Shown: piece by piece, positions 9,164-18,269 of the stretch | Numbering within the stretch: the first letter of the stretch is position 1 | Layout: each line of letters begins with the position of its first letter | Origin: Nesterenkonia halotolerans | GTDB taxonomy: Bacteria > Actinomycetota > Actinomycetes > Actinomycetales > Micrococcaceae | Length of the DNA: 64,000 bases | Assembly (NCBI RefSeq): GCF_014874065.1 | Contig: NZ_JADBEE010000001.1 | Span: forward strand, 1,798,001 to 1,862,000 | Direction of reading: 5' to 3' | Program-made: the position numbers and the translations under genes | Notes under the pieces: generated by a model | What the model was told of the DNA's origin: nothing | Database searches by the model: none | What the model saw: the letters and a program-made list of their open reading frames with translations, nothing else

Positions 9164-10024
9164 TCAGCGCCTGATGGCATCGATCTTGAGCATCTTGGTG
9201 ATCGTGTCGTCCAGGACGGCGTCGTCGAACACGCGCTTCCAGTCGTCCTTCACGATCATTTCGCGACCATGCCCCATGGCGATGTGGCACGCTTCGGAGA
9301 ACGGGTTGTCCCCCCGAAGCGCATTGGCGAGGGCGACCTGGATATGGCCATAGAACAGTGCCTCAGCTGCGGGGCGCGGAACTCCCACCGTATTGACGGT
9401 CTCTTCCAGCGCCTCCTTGAGCAGCTCACCGATCATGCAAGCGATGGTCTCGACCAACGTCGGCTCCAGCACTGCCAGCTGCTTGATCGTCACCCAGTGC
9501 ACGTCGATCACCGGGGCATACATCGCCCGAATGATGACGTCTGCCCGTTCTGTGACGTCGCCGCTGTCAGATTCAACCGCAGCTACGACGTTCTGTGGAG
9601 CGGCGATGCCGCCGAAGGTGTCTGCGTATTCTTCCTTGGTCGTGCGCTCGAGGAAGATTGATGGATGAGCGGGGTGGGCACAGACGAACTCGATGTCTTC
9701 GCGAGTGAACAAGAGCCCGGCGTAGGCTGCGGCCGGGTCTAAGGTCATGAGGATGGCTCCGCTCTTCATTAACGGCACCACCTGCTCGCTCACGGATCCC
9801 AGGACGGTGTCGGGCACGGCGAGGACGACGACGTCGGCCGTGATGACCGCCTCCTGCGTGGGAGTCACCTCCAATCCCAGCGCCCGGACTCGTTCTTGGC
9901 CGACCGGGGATGCCTCGGCGTAGAACACCTTGGCCTGGGTGGTTTTGAAGTTGTTCGAGACGCGTTGTCCCATTTTTCCGCCTGCGCCGATGACGGCGAT
10001 GGTCAAGTCATTGATGTCGATCAT
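9164..10024 (-). CDS. apnO: D-apionate oxidoisomerase (phosphogluconate-dehydrogenase-like)
   Basis: 286-residue NAD(P)-binding protein. The Rossmann motif 'IAVIGAGGKMGQRV' is at about 9-22. 'VVLAVPDTVLG' and 'CAHPAHPSIF' follow, and the C-terminal helical domain resembles the phosphogluconate-dehydrogenase C-terminal family ('ETIACMIGELLKEALEETV', 'EALFYGHIQVALANAL'). This domain pair is that of ApnO, which oxidises and rearranges D-apionate to 3-oxo-isoapionate. It overlaps oiaC by 4 bases and has GAGGAG before ATG 10024. Specificity is inferred from family resemblance plus the neighbours; another branched aldonate is possible. Confidence 0.7.
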   Translation of the reverse strand: MIDINDLTIAVIGAGGKMGQRVSNNFKTTQAKVFYAEASPVGQERVRALGLEVTPTQEAVITADVVVLAVPDTVLGSVSEQVVPLMKSGAILMTLDPAAAYAGLLFTREDIEFVCAHPAHPSIFLERTTKEEYADTFGGIAAPQNVVAAVESDSGDVTERADVIIRAMYAPVIDVHWVTIKQLAVLEPTLVETIACMIGELLKEALEETVNTVGVPRPAAEALFYGHIQVALANALRGDNPFSEACHIAMGHGREMIVKDDWKRVFDDAVLDDTITKMLKIDAIRR

Positions 10025-10815
10025 GATTTGCTCCTCAGGTATTCCAGATTGTGTTGTGTCCAGGCTTGTTCTAGCTGGATCGTGTCGGCGAGATTGTTGG
10101 TCCAGGGCAGCCAGTGTTCGATGACTTGGTTGATGCCGCGTTCCTCCGGGCGGACCTTGCGCAGCAAGGCCTCGTAGTCGAGAAGGCCTTCACCTAGGGG
10201 TGTCCCGGTGAAGGTGAAGCCAACCCATCCGTCCCGCCTACTGAAGGCGAAGTCTTTGACGTGGATGTTCTTGACATATGGCGCTGTGCGGGCGATGACA
10301 TCGGTGGGCATCTCCAGTGCAGCTACACAGTTGCCTGGGTCAAGCACTATTCCCAGTGATGGATGATCGAGGCGCTCGACCAGCTCCACGAGAAATTCGG
10401 TGGGGACCTGCTCATAGGTCTCCAGGGCGAGGGTCACTCCTCGGCGCTCGAACTCTGGCAACAATCCCGCTATGGCCTCCATCACGTCTTTAAGGACTGG
10501 TGATTTAGGAGTTGCCTGGACCATCGAGCGCAGGAGTCCCGCGTCGAGCCGCTCGGCGATGTTGAGGTAGCGCATGAGATGTTCGGGGTCTGTGCCTCGG
10601 GTGCCGACCTCGAGAGTGATCCCCAGGGCAGCTGCGGATTCTCTGACGCCGGAAAGCTGGAGGGACGACATGTGGTCTAGGGGCGGATAGTCGCAGATCT
10701 GGAAAAGATTGACTCCGTGGGCGCTGGCATCCTCCATCATCTGCTGGAGGTCCATAGGTTCCGGGCTCTCCGAAGACCATCGCCAGAAGTAGGCGTAGGT
10801 GCTTAGTCCGATCAC
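10021..10815 (-). CDS. oiaC: 3-oxo-isoapionate decarboxylase (AP-endonuclease-2-like TIM barrel)
   Basis: 264-residue sugar isomerase/epimerase-fold protein starting at GTG 10815. Metal-ligand positions are visible: Glu in 'LALETYEQVP' (about 137), Asp in 'IVLDPGNCVA' (about 170), His in 'KNIHVKDFAF' and Glu in 'NQVIEHWLPW'. Within a cluster holding apnO, lerK, lerI and derI, the missing step is decarboxylation of 3-oxo-isoapionate to L-erythrulose. OiaC, a member of this fold, performs it in described D-apiose pathways. First gene of the minus-strand run and divergent from a GntR gene. An unrelated sugar epimerase is the alternative. Confidence 0.65.
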   Translation of the reverse strand: MIGLSTYAYFWRWSSESPEPMDLQQMMEDASAHGVNLFQICDYPPLDHMSSLQLSGVRESAAALGITLEVGTRGTDPEHLMRYLNIAERLDAGLLRSMVQATPKSPVLKDVMEAIAGLLPEFERRGVTLALETYEQVPTEFLVELVERLDHPSLGIVLDPGNCVAALEMPTDVIARTAPYVKNIHVKDFAFSRRDGWVGFTFTGTPLGEGLLDYEALLRKVRPEERGINQVIEHWLPWTNNLADTIQLEQAWTQHNLEYLRSKS

Positions 10816-11016
10816 TGTTCCGCCACGCGTGTCGATCGGTGAGCTGGCTGTGTGGAGTTCTCAGCACACATGCGCGTTGATGCGCGGGCTGGGCTGCTCA
10901 TCTCATCTCGCTCTCTTTGCGGTGTGTTCCCACCTAGGGAAACTCTCAAGGTTCGACGGTTCCGAATGTGGGCCCTTTCGGACTGGAAGAAACGGTATGT
11001 TGCGTGGCTCACATCT

Positions 11017-11030
11017 GTCAACCGGTTGAC
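11017..11030. promoter_or_regulatory. Perfect 14-base palindrome, candidate GntR operator
   Basis: GTCAACCGGTTGAC is a perfect inverted repeat 26 bases before the gntR ATG and about 200 bases upstream of oiaC, in the divergent promoter region. FadR-group GntR proteins bind short palindromes of this length, so it may serve both autoregulation and control of the apionate genes. No second copy was noticed in the window. Confidence 0.6.
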
Positions 11031-11056
11031 CAATTTGGGAAGGATAAGATTAAGCT

Positions 11057-11800
11057 ATGCCCGCCTATCCCAAGAACCCGACGCTCGAATTGAAGGGGAA
11101 GCTTTCGGCCGTTCCCGCGGATACGCCGGCGGGTGCGGTGGCTTCGCAGCTCCTGACGTACTTCACAAGTGGAGACCTGGAGGCCGGTGCACGGCTTCCC
11201 CCTGAGCGGCAACTGGCACAGATGCTGGGCACGGGTCGGTCTGCTGTGCGTGAGGCCCTGGCTGCCCTAGAGATTTTGGGTATCGTCCATGTTCGTCCCG
11301 GCTCAGGCACATACTTGAAGGCCAGTGCCTCCGAGCTACTTCCTCAGACCCTCAGCTGGGGTCTGATGCTTGGTGAACAACGAGTCCAGGATTTGCTCCA
11401 GATCCGAACTGCACTTGAAGTGCTTGCCGCTGAGAGCGCCGCGTCGGTAATTGAACCCGAGAACCTCGCAGCCTTGCAGGCTCACTTGGTGCAAATGGAA
11501 GCCCACCAGGGTGATTATCGGGCGTTCGTTGAGGCGGACATGCGTTTTCATCAAGAGATGGCTGCCATCTCTGGAAACGAGACTCTGGGAAGTATTCTGC
11601 AGAGCGTTCGCGCGTTGCTTCGGATTTGGGTGGATCGCAGTATCAGCGATCAGAAAGAGGCTCGTGACGCAATTGCAGAGCACCGGGAAGTCCTGAGCGC
11701 ACTGATTACTCGCGATCCTGCAGCCGTCCGGCAGGCCATGGAGTCCCACATGGAAACCGCGAATGAACGACTACTCAGCAAAGGGGGACGCAAGCTGTAG
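11057..11800 (+). CDS. FadR-group GntR transcriptional regulator
   Basis: 247 residues. The N-terminal winged helix is at about 15-80, with the typical 'LEAGARLPPERQLAQMLGTG' followed by 'RSAVREALAALEILGIVHVRPG'. The C-terminal FCD ligand domain is at about 100-235 ('IRTALEVLAAESAA', 'FHQEMAAISGN', 'EHREVLSALITRD'), with metal-binding Asp/His positions. Divergent from oiaC-apnO, so it probably senses D-apionate or a pathway intermediate. Its base composition is lower in GC than that of the thi genes. Confidence 0.9.
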   Translation: MPAYPKNPTLELKGKLSAVPADTPAGAVASQLLTYFTSGDLEAGARLPPERQLAQMLGTGRSAVREALAALEILGIVHVRPGSGTYLKASASELLPQTLSWGLMLGEQRVQDLLQIRTALEVLAAESAASVIEPENLAALQAHLVQMEAHQGDYRAFVEADMRFHQEMAAISGNETLGSILQSVRALLRIWVDRSISDQKEARDAIAEHREVLSALITRDPAAVRQAMESHMETANERLLSKGGRKL

Positions 11801-12369
11801 TTCCCCGTGAGGTTGGGGACGCAAGCTGGGGAAGAGCACCTAGACGTGGCAAGCGGGTGGAGTTCTGCTCTTCATTGAAGGTCTTGGCTGCCCGGCTCGC
11901 CGCACAGAACGGCGATGCGGAGCACATCCTTCCCCACTACCCCGTCACTAACTTGTCGGAACGTGTAGACCGTGAGAATCCCCAAAATGCGGGGAGCCTT
12001 ACGCGAGTTTCCACCAAGACATTGCGGACGTGGCTAAGGATTCAACTCTGACAGGCCTGTTATAAAGTGCGCACCCCCTGCTTTGCGTGTGGTTCGACTG
12101 CAGTGTGGACAGCCAGCAAAATGCATGTCGTACTTTGGCTGAATACCGTGCGCTTATGGACTGCTCAACCGTCCGAGCACCTAAAGACCCTGCAACAGTA
12201 TTGGCAGTCCATGGTTCGGCGTCGTTGGGGTTCACTGCTCGACGTGAGGGAACTCTTCGCCAGCAACCTCGGACAAGAGTCCGCTTACCTAAGCGGTGGG
12301 TTAAAGTGCGTGATGCACGCCTGACTGATGTCAGTCACCCTGACCTCTACCGCTACTGGATCACCTTGA
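11801..12369. other. Intergenic, no gene recognised
   Basis: Several short frames (for example around 11857-12051) have no conserved motif, no good ribosome site and no family resemblance. GC is lower than in the flanking genes. It ends where similarity to the VirB4-like gene at 31.6 kb begins. Confidence 0.4.
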
Positions 12370-12865
12370 AGGGAATGCCCGGGCGCTCTCCCGTCTTGAA
12401 GACCAACTCGCCCGCGTTGGGGCGTCGTTCGGTGCCCGCTCCCCCCACCGGAATCATCGGTCCAATCGGTGATTCACGGCTTCTCCGTGTCCGAGAGCGC
12501 AAACACCGTCTCGAGGTTCCTCATCTCATCGGGAGCGAACCCGCCGAGGAACACCGTATCGGCGCGGACGCCCCCCACCACATCACTCAACATCTCGGAC
12601 GACGGCTTCAAGTCACTCACCGGCATCCCTCCCCCGGTTCCGCCGAGTCGTGCAGCACCTTCCACAGCTCACCCGTCAATAGACGGTGATGCTTCGGCGG
12701 TATCCCGCGATCGGTGGTCACGATCTTCTCGGTGGCCACAGTGACTGTCCCGAGGTCCCAGCAGAACGATTGCACTGCCGTCACCAACACCGTGTCGTTC
12801 TCGTTGACCCCGGAGACGTCGAACACAACCGGCCTGTCGGGGATGATGTGCACCGAGGTTGGTTG
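12370..12865 (-). pseudogene. VirB4/TraC-like conjugation ATPase, C-terminal fragment (copy 1)
   Basis: The minus strand matches the C-terminal half of the ATPase at 31441-32247. 'VVFDVSGVNENDTVLVTAVQ' with 'VTVATEKIVTTDRGIPPKH' corresponds to the 31 kb reading 'VVFDLSGVNENDTVLMAAVQ'. 'FLGGFAPDEMRNLETVFALS' also matches. An internal deletion removes the stretch between the Walker B region and 'DLKPSSE', and frames are broken. The copy ends near 12865 at the codons for 'PTSVHII', the same point where copy 2 (22.7 kb) ends from the other side. Confidence 0.75.
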
Positions 12866-12931
12866 TCCGTCACAGCTCCGGGCCTGCGGCGTTTTTTGCG
12901 GAGGCGGGAGGAGTCGCTGGCTCGACCGCAG

Positions 12932-13825
12932 TTAGTCTGTCGGGGAGGCTGGCGGAGTGCCAAGTGCTTCCACTGATTCCCAGAACGTGTCGGGAATTTG
13001 GCTCTTAACTATGGTGAGGAGCTCCTCGAGACGGCGATGGGAGTAGATACCTACGATGGTCGAGTGGATGCGTGGTTCTTTCAACGAAAAATGAAGGGCT
13101 GCCGCGGCAATGTTGACACTGTGGGCAGCGCATACTTCGTGTAGTCGCTCAATAAAGATCAGTAAGTCCGTCGAGGCTGTCCGATATCCGTACTTAGCGC
13201 CGTGCGGACCCGATCGGGCTAAAATCCCACCGCCGAACGGCGCCGCGTTGAAAACCATCATGTTTCGTTCGGTCGCCAGTCGAAGAATCTCCTCGGCGCT
13301 TCTGTCGACAAGGGTATAGCGGTTGTGAGTCAACACGGCGTCGAAGACACCGGTGCTGACATACTGCTCCACCAGATCGCGCTGACCCGCCGCGATACCA
13401 ATAGCCCCAACGAGTCCCTCCTCGCGTAGGGAAACGAGGGCTTCGACGGCCCCACGAGGAGCCATCGCCTCAGCAACCCCAATTGTGTAGGGATCATGAA
13501 AATGCAACAGGGGTAGTGTCTCGAGTCCGAGCCGCGCCATCGTTTCCTCAAACGAACGTTTCACTCTATCGCCGTCGAACTGCCCCGTGGTCGGATCCTG
13601 ATCCACTTTAGAGAAAATGAGCTTGTGCGAGGGTAGACCTCCGTTAGCATGGATTGCTTCGCCTAGTAGCGCTTCGCTGGATCCGTTTGCGTACATGTTC
13701 GCGGTGTCAATCTGATGGACTGGCGAAGCAAGGAGCGCAGTTGCGAGGCTGGCATCAGCTCCTTCACGTTGCCCTAAACCTGTTGTCCCAAGCGTCACAG
13801 GCTGAATAGATGTCTTGTTAAACAT
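12932..13825 (-). CDS. Aldo/keto reductase
   Basis: 297 residues from ATG 13825, behind AGGGGAAG. The ORF is open further upstream, but residues before MFNKTS have no family resemblance. TIM-barrel AKR signs are 'IDTANMYANGSSEALLGEAI' (catalytic Asp and Tyr), Lys in 'IFSKVDQD', His in 'LPLLHFHDPY' and the cofactor-binding region near the end ('STIVGIYSHRRLEELL'). The sequence is of the D-threo-aldose/L-fucose dehydrogenase type, so it may oxidise a sugar at C1 with NAD(P). Stands alone between the ATPase fragment and a decayed region. Confidence 0.85.
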   Translation of the reverse strand: MFNKTSIQPVTLGTTGLGQREGADASLATALLASPVHQIDTANMYANGSSEALLGEAIHANGGLPSHKLIFSKVDQDPTTGQFDGDRVKRSFEETMARLGLETLPLLHFHDPYTIGVAEAMAPRGAVEALVSLREEGLVGAIGIAAGQRDLVEQYVSTGVFDAVLTHNRYTLVDRSAEEILRLATERNMMVFNAAPFGGGILARSGPHGAKYGYRTASTDLLIFIERLHEVCAAHSVNIAAAALHFSLKEPRIHSTIVGIYSHRRLEELLTIVKSQIPDTFWESVEALGTPPASPTD

Positions 13826-14295
13826 GAGACTTCCCCTGAAATCTTGTGAGATGTAGTGATCCCTGTGGTTGCTCGCAACGTCGCCAGTACAGGGTTGTGC
13901 CTCCGACGAAGTGCTGGTCTCGGTCATACGAGGCTTGGTGGAGCACGGAATTCGGTGCCCCGTGGCCGATTATGAGCCAACGCCGTGGTTATACGGTCGT
14001 GGTAATGAGCCTCGGGATCGATTCCGCGGAATGCTTCTCTTCCGCGGGGAATTCGGCGTTCTCGTCCAGGTCTGGTCCCGGGAACTCCGTATGGTTGGTC
14101 CGGTCTTATGGTTCAGGAGCTAGACATTTGGCTACTGGTGGGCCGACTCGTCGTGGGCGTTCGCGCGGCCGTGTCCCGTGTGAAGCGCGGTCCTTGCGAG
14201 TTGGGCTCTGCTGCGTAGCTTCTTCTTGCCATCTCCTTCCCCGGGTCCGTGCAGAATCATTGAAACTGTTATTGCGCCGGGGGGAGCAAAGTGCG
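13826..14295. other. Intergenic, no gene recognised
   Basis: Contains the aldo/keto reductase promoter. The frames at 13846-14418 show no family features. Probably decayed DNA. Confidence 0.35.
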
Positions 14296-14328
14296 ACTGG
14301 CGTTGGACCTCTCGGGTCCAACGCCAGT
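14296..14328. terminator. Long perfect hairpin, duplicate of the one downstream of the surface-protein gene
   Basis: ACTGGCGTTGGACC and its complement form a 14-base perfect stem around a short loop. The same structure with a near-identical arm (ACTGGCGCTGGATCC) occurs at 38990-39023, downstream of the large surface-protein gene. No strong T-run follows, so termination is likely but not proven. Confidence 0.6.
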
Positions 14329-14374
14329 CTGTTCCCACTGACAGGGCCGCCGATCGACCCAGATCATGTTGTGG

Positions 14375-14560
14375 GAACTACCTCCCGCTTTCCGCTCTTC
14401 TGTCTCGTGATCGCGTGACGAAGGCGATCTCGACGGCCAGACCAACAAGGTCGGGAACCCGTCCATGCTGGCGTCGGTGGTAGCGAGAGGTGTCTCTGAC
14501 AGACCTTCTTGCTTGTCGCAGCTCGCGTCGAAGGTCATTTTGGTGACCTGTGACTTTTTC
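14375..14560 (-). pseudogene. Decayed C-terminus of a cell-wall-anchored surface protein
   Basis: On the minus strand 'ETPLATTDASMDG' is followed, after a frame change, by 'VGLAVEIAFVTRSRDRRAES' and a stop. This parallels the end of the 1735-residue surface protein at 39 kb ('GPLATTGTTMAG', hydrophobic segment, 'RSRRRTVDAGE'). The downstream non-coding bases are also alike, including the hairpin at 14296-14328. This is therefore a second, truncated and frameshifted copy of that gene's 3' end. The sorting-signal Gly is lost (LATTD). Confidence 0.6.
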
Positions 14561-14737
14561 TTCGGGGTCAACGGGGAGCCGCCAATACCCTCCCACGCCG
14601 GAGAAGTCTTTCTTCGGCGTCTGAAGGTGTGACTATCCCCTTGAGTCGTTGCGACGAAGGAGAAAATGAGCCTGCTGCATCGGCGGTTCGGGGAAGTGGC
14701 CGGGGCAGCTTTCTACGGCTCTCTTAGGACGAGGCGT

Positions 14738-16777
14738 TCATTCCTCTCGGACGACGAGAACCGCTTGGGAGTCCATACCGACCTTTTCTCCCTTCACGAA
14801 ACGCCGCCCTGTCAGAAGATCCGTACCAGCAGTATGAATGCTTATGGAGCGTGCTTCCGAGGAGTGATTGATGACGAAGGAGAATCGCTGCAGCCCGACC
14901 ACGCGAACGCACAGTTCGAGATCGGGGTAGTCCTGGTAGGGGCCCACCAGATCGTGGCTTCCTGCTGCCTCGCGAAGCACCCAGGAGACACCCGAGAGAT
15001 CTAAATCAGTGCCCACATACCACGCTTCACCGCCGCTGGGATGCGCATTCTTTGTGACTGCAGCTCTACCAGAGTAGAAATCGCTCTGGTACGTTCCCAT
15101 GACTTCCGCACCTTCGGGAACAAGTAGCTCCATGACGAGTTCAGCATCCGAGAACGTGGGACTGTTGGTACTTGTCCTCAGCTCGACCGGATTGGTCTCA
15201 CCTGGATGGGCTGAGTCGGTCTCTTCGACCCGGACACCCATCATCGAGGAAAGCGGGCCCGGGGCGTCCATGAGATGAGCGTTGCCATCCTCATCGGCGC
15301 GGCCCGACCAGAAGTTAGCGACCACTGAGCCGCCGCGTTCTACGACTTGCTCCAGGCGCTGGGCGATACTGCCCTTGAGAACATAGAGCAGGGGTGCGAC
15401 CACGAGATCGTATCCGGAGAGGTCCGCATCAGAGGCCACGACGTCGACGTCAATGTTGGCTTGCCAGAGTGCCTCGTAATAGCGCAACACCACGTCCGGA
15501 TACTTGACATGACGGTTGAAGCCATCGGTACTCTCTGCGAGCCACCAACTGTCCCAGTCGAAAACCAGCGCCGTTCGCGCGGGTGTGCGCCCACCAGTCA
15601 GTTCTTTGCCGACTGTCTCGAACTCGCCCCCGAGTTCGGCGACCTCTTTGAAGGCTCGGGTGTCCCGACGCCCCGCGTGATCGAGGACCGCCCCATGGTA
15701 TTTTTCGCAGGCTCCCTTGGATTGTCGCATCTGGAAGTACAGAACGGCGTCTGCTCCGTGCGCTACGGATTGCCAGGACCAGGCCCTGAGGACCCCAGGG
15801 CGCTTGACCGGGTTGACGTCGCGACTGGCGGTGATGGTGGGAGTCTGTTCCATGACCCAGAACGGTTGGCCTCCTTTGAGACCTCGCATGAGGTCGTGGG
15901 CTAGAGCCATGCGTGGGAATTGCTGCTGACCGGGTGGGTAGTTGTCCCAGGAGACGAAGTCCAGGTCCTCGGCCCACCGGTGGTAATCGATCGGCCGGAA
16001 CAGGCCCATGAAGTTCGTGGTGGCTGGCGTGTCGGGATCGTGGTCCCGGATCGCGTCTCTTTCGGTGCGGTAGTTCTTCAGCATCGCGTCGGACATGAAT
16101 CGAAGGTAGTCCAGAGTGATGCCTTGGAAGGCAGTGTGGTTGGGTCCTTTCCAATGTTCGGAAAGGGCATTCGGGGGTTCGATCTCCTCAAAGTCGGTGA
16201 ACAAATGTGACCAGAACATCGAGTTCCATGCGTCGTTCAACCGATCTAGGGAGCCGTAGCGCTCTCGGAGCCAGACTCTGAAGCCGGCTGCGCATTGTGA
16301 GCAGTAGCAGGCGCCGCCGTATTCGTTGCCGATGTGCCAGGCGATGAGCCCCTCGGTGCCGGCGTAGCGTTCAGCGATGCGTCCAGCGAGATCCTTAGAG
16401 AGGCGCGCGAAGACCGGTGAACTGGGACAGTGATTGTGCCTTTGGCCATAGACGTGTTTGCGTCCCTCGAAGTCCACGCGAGTCACCTCGGGGTACTGAT
16501 GGGCAAGCCACGGAGGCAATGCCCCGGTGGCCGTGGCAAGCACGATCTTCTTGCCATGGGCCACCGCCTGCTCGATGCTCCGATCGAGGCGAGTGAAGTC
16601 AAAAGTGTCCTCTGCCGGCTGTAGGTGGGACCATGCAAATACGTTCAGTGTCAGAGTGTCGATGCTGGCTTCGGAGAACGCCGTGTAGTCATCCGACCAG
16701 GTCTCTTCCCCCCACTGCTCGGGGTTATAGTCGCCGCCGTAGAGAATCTTCGAGCGCTGACGTGTCGGGCTAGTCAT
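14738..16777 (-). CDS. GH42 beta-galactosidase
   Basis: 679 residues, normal for glycoside hydrolase family 42. It opens with 'ILYGGDYNPEQW'. The acid/base Glu is in 'AWHIGNEYGGACYC' (about 150) with a Cys-rich zinc-site-like patch, and the nucleophile Glu is in 'PFWVMEQTP' (about 314). A trimerisation-type domain follows ('GYDLVVAPLLYVL', 'FWSGRADEDG'). No signal peptide, so it is cytoplasmic and should hydrolyse imported beta-galactosides. Starts at ATG 16777 with AAAGG upstream, 53 bases after the sugar-binding lipoprotein gene, so the two are probably co-transcribed. Confidence 0.93.
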   Translation of the reverse strand: MTSPTRQRSKILYGGDYNPEQWGEETWSDDYTAFSEASIDTLTLNVFAWSHLQPAEDTFDFTRLDRSIEQAVAHGKKIVLATATGALPPWLAHQYPEVTRVDFEGRKHVYGQRHNHCPSSPVFARLSKDLAGRIAERYAGTEGLIAWHIGNEYGGACYCSQCAAGFRVWLRERYGSLDRLNDAWNSMFWSHLFTDFEEIEPPNALSEHWKGPNHTAFQGITLDYLRFMSDAMLKNYRTERDAIRDHDPDTPATTNFMGLFRPIDYHRWAEDLDFVSWDNYPPGQQQFPRMALAHDLMRGLKGGQPFWVMEQTPTITASRDVNPVKRPGVLRAWSWQSVAHGADAVLYFQMRQSKGACEKYHGAVLDHAGRRDTRAFKEVAELGGEFETVGKELTGGRTPARTALVFDWDSWWLAESTDGFNRHVKYPDVVLRYYEALWQANIDVDVVASDADLSGYDLVVAPLLYVLKGSIAQRLEQVVERGGSVVANFWSGRADEDGNAHLMDAPGPLSSMMGVRVEETDSAHPGETNPVELRTSTNSPTFSDAELVMELLVPEGAEVMGTYQSDFYSGRAAVTKNAHPSGGEAWYVGTDLDLSGVSWVLREAAGSHDLVGPYQDYPDLELCVRVVGLQRFSFVINHSSEARSISIHTAGTDLLTGRRFVKGEKVGMDSQAVLVVREE

Positions 16778-16829
16778 GGGAACCTTTCGGTTGCATTGTG
16801 CTGACTTACTCAGAGGAGGGGTCGTGGAC

Positions 16830-18143
16830 TTACTGGGCGCTGGTGATCAGTTCTTGCACCGTCGAGTGCAACGATTCCCCGGCTTCTTCGGGTGTCATGT
16901 CTCCGAAGAGCACGCCCAGTTCGTGGTTGTAGATCTCGTCGAGAATAGGTTCAAATCCGAGCGGTGTGATGGGGCGCGGTTCGCCCAGTTCTGGGGTGAC
17001 GTCGTTGAGGAACTCTGCAGCCCGACGGTCAGCGCCCTCGAGCTCGGGGAGGACCATTTCGCGGATCTCTGTGTTGGCGGGGAAGCCGCGTTCGATCAGG
17101 TTGATCTCGCCAGCTTCTTCGCTGTTGACCATGAAGTCGATGAAAGCCTGCGCTTCCTCAGGGTGCTCTGTGTTGGCCGAGGCGGAGAAGAACATCGAGA
17201 CGTTGTTGTAGAGGCCGTTGTTTTCGGCCTCTCCGGTTCGACTGGGGAAGCGTAGGATCTCGAACTCGCTTTCACCGCTTGCTTCCGTAAGCAGGCCGAA
17301 ACCGGCGTTCCACTCCATGCCCAAGGCTGCTTCGTTGTTCCGGATGAGCAGCTGATCCAGGGTGCCGGAGTTTTGTTCGGAGATGACCGAAGCTGGAGGA
17401 AGAACCCGTTGTTCTTCGAAGTCCAGCAGCATTTGGAAGTACTCAGTGGCGTCTTCAGGCTCAAAGGCCACCTCCCCGTCGGCGTCCGTGATGCCTTTGT
17501 CGACCTGACGCAGCCAAATTTCGAAGGTCGCCTCCTGGATGGGTGCGCCCATCCCGTAGACGCCCGTCTCCTCGGCCACGGCAGCAGCCGCGTCGCCCAT
17601 CTCTTCCCAGGTCCACGTCTCATCATTAGGGATCTCTACCCCGGCTTCTTCGAAGAGTGTTTCATTGGCGGCAATCGCCATGATGTTAACTCCCACAGGG
17701 ACTCCGTACATTTCCCCGTCGACAACGCCGCTGTCGACGACGCTTTCGTCAATGGACGCGGTTTCCACCTGGTCCAGTGGGAGCAGCGTGCCACGTTCGG
17801 CGTACTCTCGCAGGTAGGGGTTTGAGAACTGCATGATGTCTGGAGCGTCACCGCCGGCGCTTTGGGTCGTCAGTCGATCCCAGTATCCTCCCCAGTCGGA
17901 GAATGACACCTCGATAGAGACTCCCGGGTTTGCTTCCTCGAAAGCGGCGACGATTTCCTCGGTGTTCTCGACGCGGTTCTCAGCACCCCAGAAACCAAGC
18001 TGGAGCTCCACCGAGTCGTCGTCCCCCTGGCCGCCTCCGCATCCGGAGAGAAGCAACGCGCTCACGGCGATGACCCCCGTGGCCTTGTATCCGGCACGGG
18101 AGTGGGCCCGGTGTGAACTGCTCTTGTGAGGTGAGGTTGTCAT
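16830..18143 (-). CDS. Sugar-binding ABC lipoprotein (family 1 extracellular solute-binding protein)
   Basis: 437 residues from ATG 18143 behind AGGAG. Signal peptide with lipobox 'LLLSGC' near residue 37, then the typical start of maltose/oligosaccharide-binding proteins ('VELQLGFWGAENR', 'IEVSFSDWGGYWDRL', 'DAPDIMQFSNPYLREYAERG'). Membrane-anchored on the cell exterior. It precedes the GH42 gene and probably binds a galactoside. No ABC permease genes lie next to it or anywhere in the island, which is unusual. Permeases must be encoded elsewhere or have been lost. Confidence 0.9.
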   Translation of the reverse strand: MTTSPHKSSSHRAHSRAGYKATGVIAVSALLLSGCGGGQGDDDSVELQLGFWGAENRVENTEEIVAAFEEANPGVSIEVSFSDWGGYWDRLTTQSAGGDAPDIMQFSNPYLREYAERGTLLPLDQVETASIDESVVDSGVVDGEMYGVPVGVNIMAIAANETLFEEAGVEIPNDETWTWEEMGDAAAAVAEETGVYGMGAPIQEATFEIWLRQVDKGITDADGEVAFEPEDATEYFQMLLDFEEQRVLPPASVISEQNSGTLDQLLIRNNEAALGMEWNAGFGLLTEASGESEFEILRFPSRTGEAENNGLYNNVSMFFSASANTEHPEEAQAFIDFMVNSEEAGEINLIERGFPANTEIREMVLPELEGADRRAAEFLNDVTPELGEPRPITPLGFEPILDEIYNHELGVLFGDMTPEEAGESLHSTVQELITSAQ

Positions 18144-18253
18144 GGTGGTGGCTCCTGTCGGCTTTGCGAGTTTATGGGTCTGGTGCAACCGAGGTTGTGT
18201 GATCGAAAACAATTTGGTGAGCAGCGGACTTTACGCCACGCTTAGAGGCTTTA

Positions 18254-18269
18254 TGTGACCTAGGGCACA
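18254..18269. promoter_or_regulatory. CRP-like palindrome upstream of the sugar-binding lipoprotein
   Basis: TGTGACCTAGGGCACA has the TGTGA-N6-(T/G)CACA layout of CRP-family sites and lies about 110 bases upstream of the lipoprotein ATG. A further GGTCACAT follows at 18283. The remaining 18144-18655 interval is AT-rich next to this site and otherwise shows no gene. Confidence 0.45.

Noticed and set aside
12087..12689. 200-residue plus-strand frame
   Set aside because: Lies antisense to the ATPase fragment, and an identical type of shadow appears opposite the 31-32 kb copy.
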